Position numbers and translations under genes: made by a program. Shown here in pieces: positions 1 to 12,000 of a stretch of DNA of 64,000 nt (positions are counted from its first letter, which is position 1; every line of letters begins with the position of its first letter). The notes beneath the pieces were generated by a model that was given only the letters and a program-made list of their open reading frames with translations, had not been told where the DNA came from and searched no databases. The stretch is from Argentina anserina. Taxonomy: Eukaryota; Streptophyta; Magnoliopsida; Rosales; Rosaceae. The stretch is from contig NC_065874.1 of assembly GCF_933775445.1 (NCBI RefSeq), forward strand, positions 21,336,501 through 21,400,500, written 5' to 3'.

Positions 1-1089
1 ATTGGAAAAAATTATGTGGCATCTCACCTTGTTTGTGAACCACATGTTCACTTATTAACAAATATTTATGTTTTGACATGACCATTTTGGTCGCCTCATA
101 TCCACCATGTTATGTAGGATCATTGCAAATTCCAATAGACATCCATTTTTGAATATGAATATTACTCTTCCAAACAACAATCCTTACAAAGCATGCTCAC
201 AAGAAAGTTGATCATAAGTTCATCATTGACAAAGATTTAAAACAATTCTTCATCATTCAAGGGGATTTTCGTGACCCTATATCTAATCATCTTTTCTGAT
301 CAATTTAGTATATTATGGTATTCAATGATACTACAAGATGGTCACATGTAAATACCATAATTTAGAACCTCAACTCTAATTTATAGACTTGAACCACAAG
401 TTGCGAGTATATTTATATAATGAGAACTTCAAGTTTTCCTATTGTAAGAGGACTAGAAATTCATCGATATGGTATTATATGAAAGCGGGCATATTGTCCG
501 ATTTATACTAAATAATAACATGTGAAGCTCAAGTTCACCCACCATTAGAACATACAGCTTCTAATTGTGTATACTTGGACCTGCAATCTCAAGTAAATAT
601 ATAATGAAGAATTATTACATGTGTCACCCTCGAACCTAAAAATTTGAGTGTTACTTTCAACATGAGATTGTGTAAAGAACCTCAATTCTAAATCCAAACA
701 TATCTCATCTATAGAAATGTTGTCTCAACCACATAATGCGATCATAATTTGGTCATAAAAGCTCTATTAATAAACAATAATCATATATGCTACATATATG
801 ATTTATCGATCACGCCGCATGAGTTCATCTAATCGAGTATAGTTGCATTACGCACCTTGTCATGCCCCGGGTTTTAAAAGGAATTTTTCTTGATCTGGTC
901 CAAGGTGTGAGATAAAAAGAAAATAAAATATCACCAACTTAAAAAATTTGGGTTGAAACAATCCACCATTCTTAAAAAGAATTTCCTCTTGAAATTCACT
1001 ACCCTTCCTCAAAATATAAACACTTATGACTCTATGCTATAAAACAAATTCTAATCTACCACATACTCTAACGTTCTAATCCCTAGTTA
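1..1089 (-). other. non-coding retroelement-derived stretch
   Basis: AT-rich sequence without a convincing coding region. Its right edge abuts a minus-strand primer-binding site and LTR, so at least the last part should be the internal leader of an antisense LTR element. A segment starting near 858 (TGTCATGCCCCGGG) resembles the ends of such LTRs. Between about 330 and 700 there are many short mirrored motifs of the type GAAC-spacer-GTTC. No gene is recognised. Confidence 0.4.
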
Positions 1090-1101
1090 GCTCTGACACC
1101 A
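1090..1101 (-). other. primer-binding site, initiator tRNA-Met type
   Basis: Read on the minus strand the bases are TGGTGTCAGAGC, one mismatch from the classical plant retrotransposon PBS TGGTATCAGAGC. It sits two bases inside the CA end of the antisense LTR at 1104-2359, which is where a PBS belongs. Confidence 0.7.
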
Positions 1102-1103
1102 TT

Positions 1104-2359
1104 TGTCACGCCCTGGTCTTGGGATCAGCGGCTTTTATAGCACCGGATGCCGGTCCCGACGCGTGAGTTAAATGTTATAGAATGTAATGTAAATAAAGTA
1201 TAAAAGACTTACTTCTATGCTCTTTTCTCTAGGCTCGTCCAACCCCGGCTTGGTAAAATTTATACTTATGTACACAAGAGTGTAAAAATGGGTGGGTGAG
1301 CAAAACCACATGCTCAATGAGTATATAATGTAATATGTCAGTGAAGCGATATCATTTTTACACATGCTATAAACTAATATATATCGTATACAAATTGCTC
1401 ACAACAATTCATCACATTGCATCCTCAATTCTTATTGGATATCCTTCAATTTAGTGTACCCCACGGGCATCTCATGTACACAGCATATACCTTCGTGTGT
1501 CACATCTTTACTTCGGCGTAACCAATCAAGAAATTCACATGTTCCATGATTTGTCACACAGTTAACCCACACATAATATAATATACATAAATTTCACATA
1601 CTTCGCAAATAGAAATGCTTCACTTAAAAATAGATACATAGATTTTGAACAGATCTAAACATGTTTTTCGACTATTTAAAAAGCATATAAGAATATTTGA
1701 AACACATTACATAAAACATTCACCTTAGCACGTCACCCCGTGTACCTAACGTAAACATAACCCTAAACTGAGTCTTCTAGAAATCACTGTTGGTTTTAAC
1801 TCAAACTTCTAGGATATAAAGCGAACGCTGATATGAATCCGTAGCCATTCGCTGATTATGAATTGGAATTACGGATCAAAAGTTATGACCTACCAAAGTT
1901 TCACCAATATTTTAGAGAAACTATTTGAGAAAAATATACGCAGCAAGTGTGGGTTGAATCTCCTATTTATAGGGAGTGTTTGTACATGTGTCGTCATATA
2001 ATTGGCAGAATGAAAACTACATGTCACAAAACACTACCAAGGTAATGTCACTTGTCAACTTCACAAGAACACAATGCCACTACTTGACAAGTGGCAATAT
2101 GATCCCAACATATCCAACCACGTTTGAAGGTTGGTTGAACTTGTTCTTCAAGTAATGAGGAAAGCAGCCAATGGGAAGACGGCACCTCACAACCTAATTC
2201 AAATATGATCTAATCTTCACAATATCGTTAAATCGTTAAAATAGCTCGGGAATCCGAAAAATTATCGAAAAAAATACCACGGACTCATGACAACCCCTAT
2301 TTTGTATTTTTAAAATTAAAAACAAAATTTGACCAACTTAAAAAAATCGGGATGTTACA
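1104..2359 (-). repeat. antisense 5' LTR of an LTR retrotransposon
   Basis: The plus strand starts TGTCACGCCC and ends GGGATGTTACA, so on the minus strand the repeat runs TGTAACATCCC to GGGCGTGACA, a normal TG...CA LTR with almost inverted ends. A TATA-like CTATAAATAG lies at 1963-1972 on the minus strand. The PBS at 1090-1101 marks it as a 5' LTR whose internal region extends left out of the window. The partner LTR and target duplication cannot be checked here. Superfamily is not settled; the tRNA-Met PBS fits either Ty1/copia or a Ty3/gypsy chromovirus. Confidence 0.7.
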
Positions 2360-3575
2360 TACCTCTATATAATACATGTATTAGAAGAGTTTTTCATCTT
2401 TAATGGGTTGTACATAATACAATCATAAAAGTCAAGTATTACATAGCTAAATCATAACCACCATAAGTAGATCGAAAAAATGGCAAATGAAAAGACCATA
2501 TAAGTGGTGTTCTTAAATCTTGAAAATGCTTTCCACACATGTGATGAAATTAAGCATTGAGCATATGCATATTTCGCACTCCATACTATAGTGGGTTTTA
2601 ATTTAGTCCTTTTAAAAGACAAGTGATTAAAAAATAGCATTAAGATATTATGATTAGTTTTCGTATCCCACTGTGATGTGTTAAGAGTTTCACTTTATTT
2701 TAGCCAGGATCTCCACCATCATAGTATTGTAATATGGTGTTGAGAATCTCATGGCAGAAAGATATTAGAACCTATAGTTCCAATATCTTTAATCACATAA
2801 GACCATAAGTCTCAAGGTATTGTGGAAAAGAAATCTAAACTTAAAGTTTCTTAATCCTCAATATGAGAGTTTGCATTTTTCAGAATCACAATATAAATCC
2901 TCTTAATAAGGGCCTCAATTTCAAAAAGTTATAAAAACTCAAGCACGAGGCTTTGAGTATAATCAAATGTCACATAGAGCATAGTTGTTTGCCTAGAACT
3001 AAATGTTTTGATTGAAATACTGTGACATGAAACACAATGATGTCACCTCATTAAGAACATAAAGTTCTAACATTTATGGATCTCATAGATCATTTCCTTC
3101 TAAGTAAATATGGCGATAAAGACAAGGAGAGATATGTGTTGCAATTATGAGCATGATATCTAAATACATAGAGTAAAAATAATTTATCCCATATCCTATT
3201 AATCTTGGTGGATGGCTCTAGAGCACTTAAATTGTGTGGTGGGTAAAAATCCATCCTCTCATTTGAATCATATTATTACACGACAATGCAAGACAAATAT
3301 GGTTATGAACAAGAAGTCCACCAAGCCTAATGCATTGATTTGACATGTCTAAATTGGTCATCATGTTGTGTAATACTAACAAACTCCGGGTCGAGTTCTA
3401 ACACCAATGTGTTAAGTAATAGTGACTGCAAAATTTGCTCATGAGGAACTTAATCAAGAGATCGAACATTATTGCACATATGATTTGTTACAAAAATGAG
3501 ACAATATTCCTACCGTTTAGGGGAGGAAATAGCGCCTATAATAAACGGCGTTTAGTAATCTCGTCTCATATACAT
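2360..3575. other. non-coding AT-rich stretch
   Basis: No convincing gene. The part from about 2740 to 3080 again carries repeated short mirrored motifs such as GAACCTATAGTTCC and GAACATAAAGTTC, like those at 330-700, so the two stretches may derive from one repeat family. Its right edge is where the CACTA transposase homology at 3583 stops abruptly. Confidence 0.35.
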
Positions 3576-5671
3576 CCTTAGCCGTGTACCTGAAATATCA
3601 CATGCCAACAAGAAAATTTACTAGAAAGTGAACTAAAATGATTAAAACCATCAGATGAGAGAGCTAGCCTTAGATTTCTAGCCTCTATACCAAAAGAAGG
3701 CCATTTGTCATCAACCAATTTACAGGTAGTTGAATCAGTTGGATGCCTCATTTTATCATTTTTTACACGCTCTTCAGCATGCCATGTCAAGTTTTTAGCT
3801 GTACTCACTGACTGAAACATCTTCCTAAATCTAGGTATAGGTGGAAAGTAAAACAAAACTTTTACGGGAATATTGACTTGCTCTATCCCATATTTCCCCT
3901 ACTTCCACCAAGACTGACCTCAAGTAAGGCAGTTATTTGCATCTTTATTGTCACCCCTATATAACATAAAGTCACCAGGACATGCATGTATCTTTTCATA
4001 GTCCATTCCCAAGTCAACTAATGAATTTTTGGCACTATAGAAAGAACTAGGGATTTGATTCCCTTCTGGCAGCAATAATTGTATGAGTAACAACATGTCT
4101 TCAAAACAAAAATCCCTTATCCCATGCTTTGCTTTTAGATTGTATATTTTTACTAGAGTATTCAACTTTGTAAAACGCGTACAACCAGGGTACAAAGGCT
4201 AGTCCCAATCCTCGACTAACCTTAAAAACTCATTAGGGTCATCTAAGAACTCCTCATCATTGGAGCCCACTATATTATTGGGATTCTGCCCTATCCTTAT
4301 CTCGCGTGTTTTAGACTATATTCCTTGTTGTGGATTACCCGAAATTAGACATATATCTAGTGAATGAAACATGATAACTGAAATCAAACATATAACTACA
4401 ATTCAAAACCATTAGCAGATCAACATTGCTACATAAATACAAAGAAGAGAGATAAATTCATACATCCAATAGAATGACCGCTTCAGTAATAACCTATTAC
4501 TTGGAATTTCCAATCTCTTCTCAAACTAACAGAACTTCACAAATGCTATTGGTTACTAATATGCAATCAAAACAGTTTTCATCAAGCAATCCAAACAGTT
4601 CTCATCAGTAAATTCACATTTTCCTTCAATATACAATGTCAATGTAAGTTCCATAATCAACACACTCACTCAAAGCAAACAACTTGATCACGTTTATTTA
4701 CACATATTAATGATATTATCATACATTGGAACGTATAAAACCAGAACAAGAAAAACAATGGGACAAGTAGCAAAGCTCTCATCAGACCAACACCAGAAGA
4801 CAGTGACAGGCAGCCACCAAAAGCCATCAAAGAATAAGGAAATCTCTTAATCCTGAGCAATACATTTCACGCCGACGGATGAAACTTCAAGCAAAGAACC
4901 AAAGAACTAAACCCTAATGAAATAACAGAGAAACTTCAAGCAACAAAGAAACTTCAATGAAGTAAGAAACCCAATGCTATTACCTTCTCAGCCACAGAAA
5001 CTCCTCCACAAGCCAACGACTGTGGCGGAGTCAACAACTGCGAGCGGTGGCGTTGACGATGAAGGAGGTTGATGTGACTACCTTCTCATGATGAGAGAAA
5101 GAGATTGAGAGGGTTTTTGCGGTGAGAGTGTGTCTTTCTCTCGGGATTGACTTGTTTTTTTTAGAGAAAGACATTGGGGGTAATGGGTGTTTGCGAGCCT
5201 TAGTGACGTTTCGTTGGTTTCAGATCTTGTCTCAAAAGGACATAGCTGCTAGGACTAAATGAGGAAAAAATGAGGGGGAAATTTTTGTTAAGTGTTAAAA
5301 ACATCTAAACCAGAGGGAAGTGCTAGGGTTTTCAAGGCAATAGATTTGTTTCAAAAAACCATTGTTACTAATATATGTAAACAATGGGTTTAAAGATCAA
5401 AACCAAACATTGTTAAACAAATATTGTCTAAGACAATTTAGACAATAGTCAGAGAAATGAGAAAAACAATCGTCTACAATTCATAGCCAAACAATGGGCA
5501 GTACAAAAAGCATTGTCTTAAAAGAGAAATGCTTATAATGTTATTTTTTGCCACGATATAAGCATTGTCTTATACATCAAAAACCATTGTCTACCAATGT
5601 TCTTTAGACAATGGTTATTTTCAGCGTGTATTGTCTATCAACCATTGTCTATTCAACATTTTGGTGTAGTG
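3575..5671 (-). mobile_element. truncated CACTA (En/Spm) DNA transposon
   Basis: Read on the minus strand the element begins at 5671 with CACTACACCAAAA, the canonical plant CACTA terminus. The next 400 bases hold many copies of short subterminal motifs built on ACCATTGTCTA and TTGTCTA in both orientations, as expected for transposase binding sites. A decayed TNP2 transposase follows at 3583-4320. The other end is missing: homology breaks off near 3575, inside the transposase. About 1 kb between terminus and transposase looks like leader and first-exon sequence without a recognisable domain. Confidence 0.85.
3583..4320 (-). pseudogene. CACTA TNP2-type transposase fragment
   Basis: The minus strand encodes N-terminal TNP2 (Transposase_21 family) sequence in two open pieces. 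Residues such as YPGCTRFTKLNTLVKIYNLK, DMLLLIQLLLPEGNQIPSSF and YEKIHACPGDFMLYRG occur in 3920-4195. FPPIPRFRKMFQS, LTWHAEERV, PSFGIEARNLRLALSSDGF and SSKFSCWHV occur in 3578-3856. The bases between the pieces still read as the linking segment but carry in-frame stops. Another stop separates a short upstream piece (EFLDDPNEFLRLVEDWD, about 4200-4260). The catalytic C-terminal part is absent, so no functional enzyme can be made. Confidence 0.88.
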
Positions 5672-5702
5672 ATTTGATATGTTCAAAATAAAACCCTTCA
5701 CC

Positions 5703-7362
5703 TGATAGGAGCACTTTGTGCGACGTTCTTAACATATTTTTACCTTCATTTGTACTTAGCTTAGCTCTTATTATTGTAGTATTGAGTCATTGAGTCGAGT
5801 TTGAAGTCTTTGGTGACGTTGGTTGCATTTTGGTGTTAAAACAGACTAAAAAGACAGAAATTGTCGAGAGTGCTATATAGAGTAGTATTTCTTGTTAAAC
5901 TAGGAAACCTAGTTGGGTTAGGATTTTTATTATTCGACATTTCTGTAACATTTGTGATTTATATCTATTCTTTTCTTTCTTTATTTTCAGAATTAAATGA
6001 GATAATGACTTGGAAATTAAGGAAAGAAAGAGGAGAAGAAGGAAACAAAAGTAGAAAAAGGAAAGAAGTAATTTAATTTCTGAATGAGATGAAATGAAGA
6101 AGTATGCAGCCTCAAAAGAGGGAAGGTTCATCCGGCCATAAAAAGGAAAAAAGAAGAAAAAAAGGAAAGAAACGAAGAAAAATGAAAGAGATAATCAACC
6201 CATAACCATGCAATCCCTCTCCCTCATTCCTCTATAAATAACATGACATTTTTTCACATTTTCATCACTTCTACCTTTGCAAAATAATACCAAACTATGT
6301 CGAATTCTTTACTCAAACACCTACAAAAAGTCAGCAGTTCCTCTCCACCACTTCATTCACCTTTCCTACCACCACCTCACAACTCTAGCGCTGAGCAGAA
6401 CCGTGTGACACTCCACCATCCATGCCGAGCAGTCCCCTTTGGAGTAGAGCCCACCAAAACCACTCCAAGGTGTGATTCTTGCAACCTTTATGATGGTTTT
6501 GTTGATCTTTGTAGTTTCATATTCGTTTGTCTATGAATGATTTGGATTTGTGTTTATGTTTAGTATTTGGTTTTGTATATTGCTCATAGATTTTCAGAAA
6601 TTGTTTCGTTTATTGTTGAGACTATGCAACTTTTGTTCGATTTTTTATTGATAAGTTGTAATTCTATTCATGCATTCGACATTCTACTTTGCTTATCTTA
6701 GATTATTTTCAAATGTGTGCACATGAATTTAGTGCTTGAATGCCTTCGTTGTGATTGTGTTTGGGTGCTGGTTCCACATCAACCATATTGATATAAATCG
6801 AACCATGCCCTAAGTAGGTTCGGTTTATGTTAATTAAAGTGGAAAAATTATGGAAATTTGCATGTATCTCATGGTGAGTGACGCCATCCTATTAACATGT
6901 CTCTGACAAAGATTTGGTGTTTTAATGTGATCTTGTTTGATTTCTACGCTGAGTGTTTTTAAATTTGATTGCATGCATTTAGGTGAGGCCCTAAGTCAAC
7001 CTAAACAACATTAGAAATCTTGCATGATTAGATGATTCCCCTAAGGCTATAATTATATCGGTGTCTAATGAATCTATTAATAAGTATGTTAGAATGCATG
7101 CTTAGAACCAAATCAGTAATTGTATTGAACTCTCGTGATTTTCGAGTTTTGTTTAGTGAAGAGATGAAGTCGATCATGTAAATAGTAGTTTAGATTTTAT
7201 TTTACGTAATAAATAGATAAATATTCTTTAAATCCCCTATTATTTGTTAACACTAAAAGTCTAGAGTTCCCTTCAATTCCCCAGACTGAACGATCCCTGC
7301 TTATTCTATACTAACGATGACATTTTACATGGTTTATTGTGAGATGCTCACGTGTCCCATCA
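5703..7362 (+). repeat. solo LTR, Athila-type Ty3/gypsy
   Basis: It starts TGATAGGAGCACTTTG, the same start as the 3' LTR at 61217, and ends CCCATCA. The flanking bases are TCACC (5698-5702) and TTACC (7363-7367), a 5-bp target duplication with one mismatch. Nothing internal is left, so this is a solo LTR formed by LTR-LTR recombination. A TATAAATA lies at 6233-6240. A short open frame follows at 6297-6536 and has a counterpart in the antisense solo LTR at 27578-29341. Confidence 0.85.
6233..6240 (+). promoter_or_regulatory. LTR TATA box
   Basis: TATAAATA in the middle of the solo LTR, preceded by a pyrimidine-rich stretch. The antisense LTR at 27578-29341 has TATAAATA at the equivalent place near 28690 on its own strand. 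Confidence 0.55.
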
Positions 7363-7442
7363 TTACCACATCACTCTCTCTTCCCTTACCAAAACTACAT
7401 AGATAAAAAGTGAGATAAGATGAGGGTAATAACGTAAAAAGT

Positions 7443-7850
7443 GTTGTAGGAGAATTACCCTCCGTAATCTTCCGGTGTATCTTGTTGCTATTTCCAAGAA
7501 TCATTATGAGATAATTGCGTTACACAAAGTTGTAAAAGAATATATTTGGCTTCGAGCAATCATTACTCATATTCGAGATGCTAGTGGATTAATTTCTACT
7601 ACAGTTGAACCTACTTGTATATATGAAGATAATGCGGCTTATATTGAGCAGATTAAGTTGGGTTACATTAAAGGTGATAATACAAAGCATATTTCGCCAA
7701 AGTTTTTTTTTAATAGCAACAACAAGAGACATTGAATATCCAAGTGAATCAGATTTGTTCACTAAGTCTCTACCTAAATCTAAGTTTGTGAAGCATGTGA
7801 GATGCATTGGCTTGTGTCGTTTATCAGAGCTCCAAAATTGAGTTAATGAT
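7443..7850 (+). pseudogene. Ty1/copia RNase H fragment joined to an LTR start
   Basis: Bases 7443-7481 match the start of the short copia LTR family seen antisense at 26066-26257 and 30970-31153 (TGTTGTAGGAGAATTAC...). They run directly into a reading frame with hallmarks of the copia RNase H C-terminus: HYEIIALHKVVKEYIWLR, CIYEDNAA and GYIKGDNTKHISPKFFF. A frameshift near 7710 moves the rest (FVKHVRCIGLCRLSEL) to another frame. A purine-rich CAGGGGAGTC near 7872 could be the old polypurine tract. It is dead coding sequence. Confidence 0.78.
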
Positions 7851-8079
7851 TAGGGGCAGTTTTATAGACATCAGGGGAGTCTATGTCTCATATGCATTGA
7901 CCATTTGTAGTTAGTGCGTTGTGCACTTTTTCTCCTTCGATCAAGACTTTTACTTTACCCAAGAGGTTTTTACTTTGTTTGCAAAGTTTTTACCGAGACA
8001 ACAATATTGCACTATGGATCGCGATACAATGGGGAGTGTTGTTGAAGATTTATTGGGACATTTGGCCTTTAAGTTTGGC

Positions 8080-8180
8080 CCCAACTTTTGGAAAATTGGG
8101 ACAAAATTTATATGCGCACAAGAGGATTCAAACTCTGGTCTCGAAAGATGATTCTCAACTCCTTAACCATACGTGTTGAG
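8080..8180 (-). other. possible tRNA-derived SINE head
   Basis: On the minus strand TGGTTAAGGAG (8159-8169) looks like a pol III A box and AGAGTTTGAATCC (about 8122-8134) like a B box with one deviation from GGTTCGAATCC, 25 bases apart. There is no clear tail or target duplication, so this may be a SINE fragment or chance similarity. Confidence 0.35.
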
Positions 8181-8857
8181 ATGGACATGTGTTGTAATTT
8201 GTACTTTATAATATATAAGCCCTTTACATAATTTCAAATGTTTTTATAGAAATTATATCAAAAACGATATTTCCATGATAATTCGATTGAAATATCTTTT
8301 TTTTATAAGGTTGAAATTTCCTCAAAACCCGATATTTTAGTCCTTACTTTCATTATGGCTATCTCATCCTTCTATTTCACTAATGTTTTTGATTGGTGTG
8401 GGAACAAAAAGTAACACATTAGGACTAGAGTGGTCATTAACCCAAAGAAACGAGATAAGTGTCATTTTTGGAGATACAATAAGAAGTTAATGGTAACTTA
8501 TTGTGTAACAAAAAGCAAACAAGAAAGGAAAGTTTTGGGTAACGAGGCGCGTGAGGCTGATGACGACGTCTGAAGCGCAGCTCTAGATCCTCCTGGTCTG
8601 GTGTGGTCTGGTCTGTTGGCTGTTGCTATTGGTTAGAAGACCAGACCTTGACCGCACAAGACCTCACTCTCGCGTCTTCTCCTCCCAAGTAGGTGAAAAG
8701 CAAAACACCAAGTAGTGATTACAAAGAGAAGCCAGCTGCACTCTCCTCTCTTACCTAATCCAATTTATTAAACCCAACAAAATAACACGCACACTCTCTC
8801 ACAGCGCTCTGGTTAGCCTTTCCGCTTCTAAATCTAAATAATAGAAAGACAGCCAAG

Positions 8858-8860
<3 letters not shown>
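8181..8860 (+). promoter_or_regulatory. upstream region of the REN1-type gene
   Basis: About 680 bases between the left repeat block and the leader of the RhoGAP gene. The right half is GC-richer and contains short direct repeats of TCTGGTCTGG around 8598-8613. I see no reliable TATA box. Transcription probably starts between about 8700 and 8860, but the exact start cannot be read from sequence. Confidence 0.4.

Positions 8861-8901
<41 letters not shown>
8861..8901 (+). repeat. (GA)n microsatellite in the 5' leader
   Basis: Twenty GA units lie about 140 bases upstream of the start codon. GA/CT tracts are common in plant 5' leaders and can bind GAGA-binding (BBR/BPC) proteins. The length is likely to be polymorphic. 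Confidence 0.9.
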
Positions 8902-8905
<4 letters not shown>

Positions 8906-9022
8906 AAACTCGGGGGTTGTGGGGGGTTGGTTGCTTCTTTTAAACTCCATCTTCCCAATCTAAAACCCTAACAGCTGCTCAGATCGCCTCTCCTTCCTCT
9001 CCGATCTGCTGCTCCTCCCCAA

Positions 9023-9055
9023 ATGCTGCTCAACCCGCCATGTCGGCTTCTCTAG
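9023..9055 (+). CDS. upstream ORF overlapping the REN1-type start codon
   Basis: An ATG at 9023 opens a ten-codon frame (MLLNPPCRLL) that stops at 9053-9055, beyond the main start codon at 9040 and in a different frame. Ribosomes that use it could not reinitiate at the main ATG without scanning backwards, so it could lower translation. Whether it lies in the transcript depends on the unknown transcription start, though the GA-rich leader upstream suggests it does. Confidence 0.5.
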   Translation: MLLNPPCRLL

Positions 9056-12000
9056 CGGCTTTCGAGCGCCACCGCCCCGGTCCTTCCAACACTGTATGGA
9101 TTCCCACCCCTTCTTCTAATCTCGCTATTCTTCTACACTTTTATTTTGTTATTTGAATTGAATTGATTCGCCTTCCTTTTCTGTTGCGATTCATTTGGTA
9201 GCAATGTAGTTGCCTAGTTTTTAGGGATTGATTCTCTGATTTGGAAATGAATAGGATTTTTGGGTAATCCGAGATTGACGAGTTGCTTGTATGTTCCTAA
9301 CACAATGCCCACATAATCTTGCAGGTCTTCAAGAGCGGTCCATTATTCATATCTTCTAAAGGTTTGTATTCATTTTCCATGTCCCCTTGTTTGTTCCGAC
9401 CATTTTTTTTTCGGGTTTGGGGTAGTAGGGTTATACTTTCATTTATAGGAAAGGTAGGAGAACAATATATGAGGAACGACTGAATCACAACAGCACCTCT
9501 ACCCTCTCTTCATCCTTTGTTTTCTCTAAAGTTTCATTCTATCCACAGCAACCACAGCCCATCTCTTAACACCAAAGAACATGAGCCTCTCGCAGGCACA
9601 AGCTGTAGGTGCTACCAGCTTATTTGGCTTTTCTTTTATGGCTAATGACTAGAAAACATTTTAGTGAACTGGGGCTGGATAGTTTGCTCTCATAATTTTA
9701 TCTTCAATTCTATGTAATGTTGAATCTCCAAGTTACGACTTAGGACTGTCGATTTAATGTGCATTTTTTTTGGATATAAGGGTGCCAAAAGACCATTCAA
9801 TGTGCAATTTTATCAACTGTAGTTTTAAAGTTAGTATTTTCTTATCATACATCGATAGCAATTCAGAGATTTGCTTATTTACTTTGCAGGAATTGGGTGG
9901 AAGTCTTGGAAGAAGCGGTGGTTTATCCTCACACGGACTTCTCTAGTTTTCTTTAAAAATGATCCTGTTAGTATCAATCAGTAATCCCTTTATCATGTTT
10001 TTGGATATATTAATATCTTTATGCTTTTATCTCCATTTCTTTCTCTAATAACTAGTACCAGTTATTCTGCATGTTTCAATGTTTTTATAGAAAAAACAAT
10101 TGTTGGTAACTGTACAATCTTTGGGAAATTGTCTAAATTTACATATCGGATGAAAGTAATAGATATTTTACTTGAACATAGTTTGCCAATTGAGTCTTTC
10201 CTGGTCAATAAAGTTAGTGAGACAAAAATGAAAATTCTCTCTCTCTCTCTCTCTCTCTCAAACACACACACACACACAAGCACATGCATACAGCAGACAC
10301 CTAGACATGCACCACAGTGGAAGAATTGTGAGGAAAACTCACTTCTGATAAAAAACTATGGTCCTGAACATGTAATACAATGCCCACATTTTTTGCATCA
10401 TACATGACTGCACTGCAAAAGTGCAAATGATATCATGGAGGAATACTCTCTCTGTGTCTCACATACACGACACACCCCTAGACATGCACCGCAGTGGGGA
10501 AGAATTGTAAGAACCTCAGTGATGATAGAAATCAACAGTATTTTGTTGCATGGAACATGACTGCAAACAATTCCAGGTCTGCATTGCTTAGAAAAGTTGC
10601 AAGTCACTAACAGTTCGAATGCTCGTGCTCTTGTTAACCATCATGATTGTATTTAGGGGTTGCCTGGTTTTAAGTCACATGTTCACAACTACGTAAACAC
10701 TTTGTGATTTCTAAGAACGTAAATGATAAGTGGCATGATGTTTTTCAGGTATAATGTGATAAGTACTAAGTTAATTCAATATTGTCATAATAATACATTA
10801 GTATCATAAAAATATTATTTATAGCTCATCTCATACATCTTTTTTGATGATGGCTCATCTCATACATCAAGTTTGTTAATAATGGTTTTGTTAAATTAAA
10901 TTAATCTTTATTGTTTTTGTTATTTTTCAGAGCACACTTCCACAAAAAGGTGGTGAGGTTTATTTGACTTTGGGAGGCATTGACCTGAACAATTCTGGGA
11001 GGTAGGCATTGACCTAACTGTGCAGTGTGCCTAATGAACTCTGTGCAATCTGCCTAATGAATACTTTGTTTCTTGCAGTGTCGTTGTTAGAGAAGATAAA
11101 AAGCTGCTGACTGTATTATTTCCAGATGGACGTGATGGGCGGGCTTTCACTCTTAAGGTGATTCCCTTATTATTCTTGGTACTCTTATGTGAATATATAC
11201 TATTAGATTATGATAATTTCCTTATATTTATACAAAATTTACTGAGATTGTTCATATCACAGGCTGAGACATCAGAAGACCTGTACGAGTGGAAGACAGC
11301 CCTTGAACATGCCCTTGCACAAGCTCCAAGTGCCGCTCTTGTCATGGGGCACAACGGGATATTCCGAAATGACACAAATGATACAATAGAAGGGTCTTTC
11401 CATCAATGTTTGTACATTCCCTCTCATAAAAAATTCTATGTTTCATACTTCATATGTATGGAACTAGTAATATATAAGTATTTTCATCTTTCAGGGAGGG
11501 ATAAGCGTCCTGTTAAATCTTTGGTCGTTGGAAGACCAATTCTGCTTGCCCTAGAAGATATTGATGGAGGTCCTTCTTTCCTCGAAAAAGCTCTTCGGTT
11601 CCTTGAAAAGTTTGGTATGCTGTGATCTCGATGAAGTTGATGTTGTATTTATGATTAGGTTCTAATTATTATTTATTATTAACATCATTATAATATTATA
11701 TTCATATAATTTAATTAATTATTTATATTAATATTACTACCCTGCACCTGCCCTTTCTTGACTAAATTACAAGATTTCTCAAAAAAAAAAAAAAGGTTTA
11801 CATCATCCGCTGTATTGTTTGCCTATCTTGGGTCTATTCAAAAGTCAAATTTCGCCAAGAGGTTGTATGGCTACAATTTGTGGGGTATTCCTGCTTTATG
11901 TAATTTCTCATGTATAGATAGAGGACTGCAATATTTAAGTTGCAGAAATTTTTCTTGCAATTTCATGTCTTGAACGTGGAAACTCATGTATCAGATTTGT

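Noticed and set aside
1104..2359. Clean solo LTR with target duplication
   Set aside because: Flanks CCATT and TACCT do not match, and a PBS next to the left end shows it is one LTR of a larger antisense element.
11158..11625. A separate 155-codon gene
   Set aside because: It is exons 6-7 of the REN1-type gene read through introns 5 and 6.
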